This document shows positions 26,452-30,503 of a stretch of DNA of 30,503 nucleotides, in pieces (within the stretch, counting starts at the first letter, position 1; each line of letters begins with the position of its first letter). Under the pieces are notes generated by a model. The model was not told the origin of the DNA and did no database searches. It was given only the letters and a program-made list of their open reading frames with translations. Both the position numbers and the translations under genes were made by a program. Origin of the DNA: a virus; IMG/VR virus record IMGVR_UViG_3300025466_000132, positions 1 to 30,503 of that record, one strand, 5' to 3'.

Positions 26452-26507
26452 CACCCCTCACTCCCCAAAGCCCGGCAGATGGCGGTTGCGATCTCGGGGA
26501 GGGTCAT
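26451..26507 (-). CDS. Tiny 18-residue ORF, translationally coupled
   Basis: ATG 26507 overlaps the stop of the upstream 46-codon gene (ATGA), and its TGA overlaps the next start (TGATG). The peptide is MTLPEIATAICRALGSEG. Only the two-sided coupling and the absence of other coding sequence here support it; with 18 codons it may be chance. If real, its stop would hand ribosomes to the membrane-protein gene. Confidence 0.4.
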   Translation of the reverse strand: MTLPEIATAICRALGSEG

Positions 26508-26644
26508 TTCACGCACCCCGCTGCGAACATGAATGTCCATGTGGCTTTGGCTATAACCGCACTAAAACAAATAACACTAAATGATGTGACCAAAACCAGA
26601 AAGCCTACAAAGCAATACCATGCGGTTTCATAAATCTTTTCCAT
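26504..26644 (-). CDS. Small one-TM protein (46 aa)
   Basis: ATG 26644 follows a strong GGAGGGATT ribosome site that lies across the upstream gene's stop. The 46 residues include one long hydrophobic segment (about 9-31, WYCFVGFLVLVTSFSVICFS), then a short Trp/Phe-containing end (KATWTFMFAAGCVK). It has no lipobox ('CFSAVI' lacks the LAGC-type pattern). It fills a gap of about 190 bases. Probably an inner-membrane peptide made during infection; function not assigned. Confidence 0.55.
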   Translation of the reverse strand: MEKIYETAWYCFVGFLVLVTSFSVICFSAVIAKATWTFMFAAGCVK

Positions 26645-26647
26645 CGG

Positions 26648-26956
26648 TCAATCCCTCCTGCTCACTAAATACCTGTAATCGGTATCGTCCAAATTGAACG
26701 CCAACTTGAACGCAGTCCAAGCATCCCATTCTTCCATAGGGACAAAGCAACCCACCTCGTTCTGCACCTTGAAAGCCTCGGCTATCGTGCTGTTGAACTT
26801 CATGGCCATGCGGAAATCTTCTATCGAAGCTACATTTTCAATGGGAAGCCCGCGCCAGATCGGGCGTGCCGCAAAAGGGACGCAGCGGACGCGCGCACCC
26901 TCTTGGGCCTCGGCCCAAATGTTCTTAGCTACCGTGCAGATGCTGTCACTCTTCAT
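26648..26956 (-). CDS. Hypothetical protein (102 aa)
   Basis: A soluble protein whose start overlaps the upstream coiled-coil gene by 11 bases. Notable segments are SICTVAKNIWAEAQEGARVR, PFAARPIWRGLPIENVASIE, and a C-terminal EEWDAWTAFKLAFNLDDTDY. Several Trp and acidic residues suggest a compact alpha/beta fold. No motif is identified. It sits in the middle of the accessory operon and is expected to be co-expressed with it. Confidence 0.55.
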   Translation of the reverse strand: MKSDSICTVAKNIWAEAQEGARVRCVPFAARPIWRGLPIENVASIEDFRMAMKFNSTIAEAFKVQNEVGCFVPMEEWDAWTAFKLAFNLDDTDYRYLVSRRD

Positions 26957-27485
26957 CGGTCAGTCCTTTCCATTCAGTGAGGGACTTGTCGGCATCTCGC
27001 AGGTGCCCAAACTTCACGTGGTATGCGATGTCCGTCTGCATGATGATTTCATCATCGCGCCACACCCCGCACAATTCGATGCGACCGGCCTTGGCTAGAG
27101 GTTCCAAAGCCGCCGCCATCTTCTCAGCTACGTCGCGCACCTCTTCGCAGTCCAGCTTGTACCCCTGCGCCAGTGCGGCCATCTTGTTCAGGTCTGCCTT
27201 CGCCTTTTTCAGCTTGGCACGAAGGAAGGTAACCTCCTCCATCAGGAGGCGCTGAGCATCCATCGCAGTCAAGTCCAACACATTTATGTCGATGGCGCTC
27301 TTTTCCAGCGCGGCGTCATGTCTAGCCTGCGTTTCTGCCTCCCGCTTAAGCACCGTTTCCAGCGCGGCGGTGAGGCGGGTTATTTCGGCGGCGGCTTCTT
27401 TACAGAGCTTATCAGCATAATCTTCCAGCTTTCGCCCGTCTAATTTACAGTCTGCTAATCGCAGCCGCCCTACCAGACTAGTCAT
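26946..27485 (-). CDS. Coiled-coil accessory protein (Ea22-like organisation)
   Basis: A 179-residue protein. Residues ~15-125 form long charged helices with heptad-like spacing (LCKEAAAEITRLTAALETVL, AQRLLMEEVTFLRAKLKKAK and DLNKMAALAQG). The last ~45 residues form a separate segment (IELCGVWRDDEIIMQTDIAY, VKFGHLRDADKSLTEW). The opening LRLADCKLDGRKLEDYAD and later 'AAAEITRLTAALE' resemble Ea22-like proteins in phage accessory regions, which have no established function. The start overlaps the upstream stop (ATGA). Confidence 0.55.
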   Translation of the reverse strand: MTSLVGRLRLADCKLDGRKLEDYADKLCKEAAAEITRLTAALETVLKREAETQARHDAALEKSAIDINVLDLTAMDAQRLLMEEVTFLRAKLKKAKADLNKMAALAQGYKLDCEEVRDVAEKMAAALEPLAKAGRIELCGVWRDDEIIMQTDIAYHVKFGHLRDADKSLTEWKGLTDEE

Positions 27486-27877
27486 GGCCCATCTCCCTCA
27501 AACACGATCCTGCCGCCTCGCTTGGTGATTTCTTCTCGCAGGGAGGCTGCATGGGCCTCGAATGTGCCACGATATAATACTCTGCGGTCTGGCTGTTCTG
27601 GATTGTGCCATGCAGTAGCCATGAGCGCCTCCACCATCGGATCGGGCGTGGGGATGATGAATGATAACAGCTTCGCGTATGACATTTTGCCATGGTTCAC
27701 GTAGTCCGTCACCGCATCACTCACTTCCTTGCGGAAGGCTTCGTGCTGTTCAATGGCGCGGCAGATGGACTCGTCAAGTATCATAGATCGGTTAATCCGT
27801 TCGATGCACCACGGCTTCCCTTGATCTTCGGCGACCTTCGTCACCAGCGCCAGCGCCTTGCGTTCAATCTCGGTCAT
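27482..27877 (-). CDS. Hypothetical protein (131 aa)
   Basis: Start ATG 27877 is chosen for its AAAGGA ribosome site; upstream in-frame starts as far as 27952 would run deep into the previous gene. The product begins MTEIERKALALVTKVAEDQG, then has a helical middle (AIEQHEAFRKEVSDAVTDYV) and PTPDPMVEALMATAWHNPEQ. The end is YRGTFEAHAASLREEITKRG, a pattern seen in several small unknown phage proteins. There is no clear active site. The stop overlaps the next start. Confidence 0.55.
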   Translation of the reverse strand: MTEIERKALALVTKVAEDQGKPWCIERINRSMILDESICRAIEQHEAFRKEVSDAVTDYVNHGKMSYAKLLSFIIPTPDPMVEALMATAWHNPEQPDRRVLYRGTFEAHAASLREEITKRGGRIVFEGDGP

Positions 27878-28124
27878 GGCTTGTCCTTTCCGCTTTGCGG
27901 ATGTTACATATTTCCCGATGAGCACTAACAACTTGCAATGGAATAGGGTCAAAAGCGTGTCCGTTTCCCAAGTTCACCTCAACCCACTTTCCGCGTTCGT
28001 CCAACCAACCCGTATGATAAGTAACGGTTGGGTTTATGCCCAAGCAGCCTTGCAGTCGTGGATCATCGTATCGCTGAAAAACGTCGCAAGGCAAACCGTC
28101 TAGGCTGTATTGGGTCCGAGTCAT
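27864..28124 (-). CDS. Hypothetical protein (86 aa)
   Basis: A small alpha/beta protein with GLPCDVFQRYDDPRLQGCLG, then TVTYHTGWLDERGKWVEVNL, and a basic end (REICNIRKAERTSHDRD). It starts after a G-rich ribosome region (GGGGGGTAATC) and overlaps the next gene's start by 14 bases. Three cysteines are present but not in a standard zinc-binding pattern. No family recognised; assigned only as part of the accessory operon. Confidence 0.5.
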   Translation of the reverse strand: MTRTQYSLDGLPCDVFQRYDDPRLQGCLGINPTVTYHTGWLDERGKWVEVNLGNGHAFDPIPLQVVSAHREICNIRKAERTSHDRD

Positions 28125-28130
28125 TGTTGA

Positions 28131-28313
28131 TTACCCCCCACAAGTCAACAAATGATACATAGCAACCTTTACCGGCCCCGGAATGGATTGCTTGCCGTTT
28201 TCCCATGCACTGATTGTCTGCCATCCATGTTTGCCCATAAGCAATGCGGCGGCAAGGGAGTGCTGGGTGTGGCCCATTTCCTTACGGGCTTCTCGGAAAT
28301 CTTCAGGCTGCAT
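28131..28313 (-). CDS. XRE/Cro-type helix-turn-helix regulator
   Basis: A 60-residue protein. ATG 28313 has a GAGGGA site seven bases upstream; ATG 28331 would extend it by six residues. The sequence reads FREARKEMGHTQHSLAAALL, then GWQTISAWENGKQSIP and KVAMYHLLTCGG. This is the classic XRE pattern, with recognition helix 'W.tIs.WEnGkq.IP' and the first helix 'f..aR..mG.tQ..lA'. It should bind DNA as a dimer. It may control the accessory operon it lies in. No operator repeats were found nearby. Confidence 0.75.
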   Translation of the reverse strand: MQPEDFREARKEMGHTQHSLAAALLMGKHGWQTISAWENGKQSIPGPVKVAMYHLLTCGG

Positions 28314-28536
28314 TAATTTGTCCCTCAACATTTACGCAAACAATCTGAATGGGCTTAATAACCGTCCCATAGGTTCTGGCGCGGCCCCAACCGTGGGCCA
28401 GCCAATCGGCCTCATGTGCCCACTCAAGGTATCCATTGACCTCACGAAATACCCGCTGATCCAAAGCTGGATGGGAAATTTCCCTCATGGCGGTTTCACC
28501 ATTGGAATGGGTGCAAAGGGTTGCTTGGATGGTCAT
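28303..28536 (-). CDS. Hypothetical protein (77 aa)
   Basis: Start ATG 28536 follows a GGAGG site. The product reads MTIQATLCTHSNGETAMREI, then DQRVFREVNGYLEWAHEADW, LAHGWGRARTYGTVIKP and a final IQIVCVNVEGQINAA. It overlaps the XRE gene's start by 11 bases. The mixture of aromatic and charged residues suggests a small alpha/beta fold, with two distant cysteines. Not recognised. It may act with the regulator that follows it, as paired small genes often do, but nothing direct shows this. Confidence 0.5.
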   Translation of the reverse strand: MTIQATLCTHSNGETAMREISHPALDQRVFREVNGYLEWAHEADWLAHGWGRARTYGTVIKPIQIVCVNVEGQINAA

Positions 28537-28538
28537 GA

Positions 28539-28757
28539 TTATGCCTCCACACGATCAGCGCCCACAATCGGACACATGGAATAAGAACCCCAAGGCTTTA
28601 CTTGCTCAACGCCATCCCATTCGGAAATGCGGAGGCTTTTACCATCGGCGGTTGTAATGGTTTTGGCAGTGCGTTTGGCAACGGTAACGCGAACGCGATA
28701 ATCCGCGTCTACAATCAAGCGCGTCCAATAAGTTTTGCCAGTTTCAAACTTTGCCAT
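28539..28757 (-). CDS. Hypothetical small beta protein (72 aa)
   Basis: Start ATG 28757 is chosen for its GGAG site eight bases upstream; an upstream in-frame ATG at 28796 has none. The product reads MAKFETGKTYWTRLIVDADY, then RVRVTVAKRTAKTITTADGK and a final PWGSYSMCPIVGADRVEA. The alternating hydrophobic and charged residues imply a small beta barrel or SH3-like fold, common among single-domain phage accessory proteins ('f..G.tY..rsi.d.d......v..Rt.ktv'). No function is known. Confidence 0.6.
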   Translation of the reverse strand: MAKFETGKTYWTRLIVDADYRVRVTVAKRTAKTITTADGKSLRISEWDGVEQVKPWGSYSMCPIVGADRVEA

Positions 28758-28816
28758 CTCACATTCTCCTGTCGGCGGGGTCATCCCCTGCAACAACCCA
28801 TATAGGCCATCGCTAT

Positions 28817-28835
28817 AAGCCGCAAGCGGTTTTTT
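28817..28835 (+). terminator. Intrinsic-terminator-like hairpin on the strand opposite the genes
   Basis: AAGCCG (28817-28822) and CGGTTT (28827-28832) form a six-pair stem with a four-base loop, followed by three further T bases. The G-U pair and the T-run exist only when read on the plus strand, opposite to the operon. It lies in the 86-base gap between the nuclease-like gene and the 72-residue gene, where I see no other certain feature. Confidence 0.3.
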
Positions 28836-28843
28836 GCATTATT

Positions 28844-29260
28844 CTAAATTATTTTGAACCACCCCACTTCAATCAGCACCACCTGTTCAATGTCCAGCGG
28901 ATCGGCTCGATCTCGTCTGCCTCCCGTGGTGATGGTATGATCCACCGGCAACTTCACATATCCTAGTGCATCCTGCCATTGCACGAATAATGCGGCTTCA
29001 AAGCCCATATCCACCCAAGCCAGCAGGGCATCATATTTGCCCTTGCTGACCATGTAGGTGGGGTATTTATCCTTTGGATTAGTCCTGACCTTTATCTCGG
29101 CCATGACCTTAGCGTTCCCGCCTTGGGAAAGCAGATAGTCCGCCCGGCAGTTCATTGGCAGCTTGACCGCATCAAACTTAAATCGGGCGCACACCTTCCC
29201 GATCACGGATTGTTCGCTGGCTAGGTTTGCCGCCGTTTCATATTTGGGCCTGTAGATCAT
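28844..29260 (-). CDS. PD-(D/E)XK nuclease-like protein
   Basis: A 138-residue protein. The central part has the layout of a PD-(D/E)XK core: an N-terminal helix with acidic residues (YETAANLASEQSVIGKVCAR), then D41 in NCRADYLLSQGGN, and E55-x-K57 in KVMAEIKVRTNPKDKYPTYM. A helix follows (SKGKYDALLAWVDMGFEAAL) and a strand (FVQW). The end is GWFKII. This is close to small phage nucleases and Holliday-junction-resolvase-like folds. Catalytic residues are read by eye, so endonuclease activity is an inference. The start overlaps the upstream gene (ATGA). Confidence 0.6.
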   Translation of the reverse strand: MIYRPKYETAANLASEQSVIGKVCARFKFDAVKLPMNCRADYLLSQGGNAKVMAEIKVRTNPKDKYPTYMVSKGKYDALLAWVDMGFEAALFVQWQDALGYVKLPVDHTITTGGRRDRADPLDIEQVVLIEVGWFKII

Positions 29261-29526
29261 TCCCCCTCATGCGCCTTGGCTTTAATTAATTCGCGCTGGC
29301 CAAAAAACACAATCTTTTCGGCATCGTATGTGCGGGTGGCCCCCGGCTTGCCTCGCCCTTGAATAAGGGCAGCCAGACGCCACACAGCCTTAAACACATT
29401 GCCAAGGCCAAAGGACATCCCAAACGCCTCGATAATGTCGTTACATTCGGCCACATAGGGCTTGCCCCCGCTGGTGGGGTTATCAATCGGTATCTTGTAA
29501 TAGTCCGACGAGCCACCCGTAAGCAT
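29257..29526 (-). CDS. DUF3310-like small protein (T7 gp1.7-related organisation)
   Basis: An 89-residue protein; ATG 29526 overlaps the previous TAA and has an AGGGAGGGGG ribosome region, which favours it over the in-frame start at 29565. Residues read SSDYYKIPIDNPTSGGKPYV, then AECNDIIEAFGMSFGLGNVF and KAVWRLAALIQGRGKPGA, ending EKIVFFGQRELIKAKAH. The 'Y.I....p......D.iea.gm.f..Gnv.K...R.....' pattern is that of DUF3310/T7 gp1.7-like proteins. Some of these affect nucleotide metabolism. Family membership is by eye only. Confidence 0.55.
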   Translation of the reverse strand: MLTGGSSDYYKIPIDNPTSGGKPYVAECNDIIEAFGMSFGLGNVFKAVWRLAALIQGRGKPGATRTYDAEKIVFFGQRELIKAKAHEGE

Positions 29527-29675
29527 TACCCCCTCCCTGCCAAAATATCCTTGCACCGAGGGCAAGTGACCTTCTCATTCCTATCTGTGGTGGCGGGTTG
29601 CTTTCCTCCTGATCCAGCTTGGCAATAGGCCACAGCCTTATTCAGCACCCAAGCCCGCTTATGAATTGCGTTCAT
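29526..29675 (-). CDS. Small CPxC-containing protein (49 aa)
   Basis: A 49-residue protein; ATG 29675 follows GGAGGGATAGG, and its stop overlaps the next start (TAATG). It reads MNAIHKRAWVLNKAVAYCQA, then a short polar stretch, then KVTCPRCKDILAGRG. The C-P-x-C pair near the end could be half of a zinc site, perhaps with Cys18 or by dimerisation. No family recognised. It overlaps the upstream membrane-protein gene by 17 bases. Confidence 0.5.
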   Translation of the reverse strand: MNAIHKRAWVLNKAVAYCQAGSGGKQPATTDRNEKVTCPRCKDILAGRG

Positions 29676-29826
29676 TCCTATCCCTCCATGCAATAACAAC
29701 GTAATCACAAAGGCTGCGGATCAACCACCATATATTAACAGCCAAAACCGCCAGCCAATAAAACAGCATCACCACGCCCATGCACAGGGCAACCATTAAA
29801 GCAAAAATGCCTAGAGACTGTTTCAT
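29659..29826 (-). CDS. Small membrane protein (55 aa)
   Basis: Start ATG 29826 overlaps the ACP-like stop (ATGA). It has hydrophobic segments at about 5-22 (LGIFALMVALCMGVVMLF) and 23-38 (YWLAVLAVNIWWLIRS), followed by a charged C-terminus (DYVVIAWRDRNERNS). It could be one hairpin of two membrane helices. No holin-like partner is nearby, as the lysis cassette is elsewhere. Superinfection exclusion or another membrane effect is possible, but nothing shows it. Confidence 0.5.
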   Translation of the reverse strand: MKQSLGIFALMVALCMGVVMLFYWLAVLAVNIWWLIRSLCDYVVIAWRDRNERNS

Positions 29827-30071
29827 GATCTGATCTTTTCTACACAATGGACAACATCTGACACCGTTTCCCATGCGTGCATATCTTCACATGATATAAC
29901 AATCTTAAATGTATCCTCTATCACCATAGATAGTTCAATAATGGATATACCGTCTAAGCCCAGATCATCGCGGAGTGTGTTTTCAAATTCAATCTTGTCT
30001 GGCCTAATTGTCGCGCAATCATAAATTAGCCCGATAACCATTAGGCAAGCGTCATCCGATGTGATTTTCAT
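29823..30071 (-). CDS. Acyl carrier protein-like protein lacking the usual serine
   Basis: An 82-residue protein of ACP length, with AAGGAAG upstream of ATG 30071. The C-terminal two-thirds align by eye with bacterial ACP: FENTLRDDLGLDGISIIELS (E. coli equivalent ends 'EDLGADSLDTVEL'), then MVIEDTFKIVISCEDMHAWE and TVSDVVHCVEKI. At the phosphopantetheine position the usual Ser of 'DSL' is Gly41 ('DGI'); the nearest Ser is residue 43. The protein is acidic, as ACPs are. It may bind an ACP partner enzyme without carrying an acyl chain, or use a shifted site. Its stop overlaps the next start. Confidence 0.7.
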   Translation of the reverse strand: MKITSDDACLMVIGLIYDCATIRPDKIEFENTLRDDLGLDGISIIELSMVIEDTFKIVISCEDMHAWETVSDVVHCVEKIRS

Positions 30072-30247
30072 TCTAGATCTTCCTTAATGTTGCGGACATC
30101 TTCTGCCTCTATTTCATAAATGGTATGGCGGATTAAATCGCCAGTGTCCCAATGCCCGTCCAAGATGGCCTTTTCAGATACGCGGCCCCATAGCTTTTGG
30201 GCTGCTAGGCGTTCGCGGGCGCGGTGCAAGATGGTGCGGTCGGTCAT
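30068..30247 (-). CDS. Hypothetical protein (59 aa)
   Basis: A 59-residue protein read from ATG 30247, which overlaps the methyltransferase stop (ATGA), to a TGA overlapping the ACP-like start (ATGA). The two-sided coupling and lack of any other coding frame here make it convincing. It reads [20 protein letters not shown], then [20 protein letters not shown] and a final acidic [17 protein letters not shown]. It is predicted to be helical and soluble. No family is recognised. Confidence 0.65.
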   Translation of the reverse strand: MTDRTILHRARERLAAQKLWGRVSEKAILDGHWDTGDLIRHTIYEIEAEDVRNIKEDLE

Positions 30248-30503
30248 GCGGCAGTCCCTTCAATAAACAAGTCACCCTGACGTTGCGCCCGTTCAATCCT
30301 CCGGCACGCAATCTCAAAATAACGCTCTTCCCTTTCGATACCGATAAAGTCGCGGCCCATCTGAACGGCTGCAACGCCGGTTGTTCCGCTACCCATGAAT
30401 GGGTCGAGGATGGTTTGGCCGGGATTGGTGAAGTCGGCCACAATTTCAGCCATCAATCGGCGCGGCTTCTCGGTTGGGTGTTTCCCTTCACGCTCGGGAT
30501 TAT
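30244..30503 (-). CDS. DNA methyltransferase (amino-MTase), C-terminal part, cut by window edge
   Basis: Only the last ~85 residues are in the window; the frame is open to base 503 of the final block and the start lies beyond it. The visible part reads [17 protein letters not shown], then [20 protein letters not shown] and [20 protein letters not shown], ending [13 protein letters not shown]. These are the 'HPTEKP..LM' segment and motif I 'DPFMGSGTT' of N6-adenine or N4-cytosine methyltransferases in which motif I follows the catalytic motif (beta type), so the DPPY-type motif should lie upstream, outside the window. It may protect phage DNA from host restriction. Target sequence cannot be read. 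Confidence 0.85.
   Translation of the reverse strand, partial: NPEREGKHPTEKPRRLMAEIVADFTNPGQTILDPFMGSGTTGVAAVQMGRDFIGIEREERYFEIACRRIERAQRQGDLFIEGTAA

Noticed and set aside
29824-29874. N-terminal extension of the 55-residue membrane protein containing a CCPLC motif
   Set aside because: It lies inside the ACP-like gene and the ATGA overlap at 29826 gives a better start.

Overview
The window is a stretch of a tailed double-stranded DNA bacteriophage genome. It encodes a contractile-tail (myovirus-type) virion: a DUF3383-like sheath, a DUF3277-like tube, a frameshifted tail assembly chaperone pair, a tape measure with a lysozyme domain, a baseplate hub, plug and spike, gpJ-like and gpI-like wedge proteins, and fibres. 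The overlapping i-spanin/o-spanin pair (Rz/Rz1 type) implies a Gram-negative host. Nothing in the window names the host more precisely. No tRNA, rRNA, CRISPR array, integrase, attachment site or insertion sequence was recognised.

Layout, plus strand (1-23344). The left edge is a 38-bp perfect palindrome running into the 3' part of a probable capsid or head gene, followed by a strong hairpin. Then come a protein with an AT-hook-like tail, connector and neck proteins (1055-2953), a small beta-rich protein, sheath and tube (3423-5274), the chaperones with a T_TTT_TTT slip site (5296-6047), the tape measure (6056-7792), the baseplate genes (7813-13449), a tail fibre and its assembly chaperone (13446-14925), a lysis cassette (15268-18629), and a second fibre module centred on a 1128-residue collagen-like protein (18644-23344). 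The lysis cassette holds a coiled-coil/TM protein, a GH24-like endolysin, a metallophosphoesterase, a holin candidate, an HNH nuclease, a one-TM protein and Rz with Rz1 embedded.

Layout, minus strand (30503-23362). This is a tightly packed accessory operon, mostly joined by ATGA or TAATG overlaps, transcribed towards the structural genes. In transcription order it carries a DNA methyltransferase (cut by the window edge), an acyl-carrier-protein-like protein, small membrane and zinc-finger-like proteins, a DUF3310-like protein, a PD-(D/E)XK nuclease candidate, an XRE-type regulator, many small unknowns, a MazG-like pyrophosphohydrolase, and last a two-domain glycosyltransferase. That gene ends tail to tail with the fibre module.

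Most notable points: (1) a Gly-Pro-Thr-rich collagen-like fibre beside a phage-encoded GT32-GT2 fusion, which suggests, without proving, a self-glycosylated fibre as in Bacillus BclA; (2) an ACP-like protein with Gly at the phosphopantetheine serine position; (3) an HTH-metallophosphoesterase inside the lysis cassette; (4) a correctly phased -1 slippery heptamer in the tail chaperone gene; (5) related inserted beta domains in the sheath and the baseplate wedge. Small genes at 10859, 26451, 26504 and 30068 are also reported.
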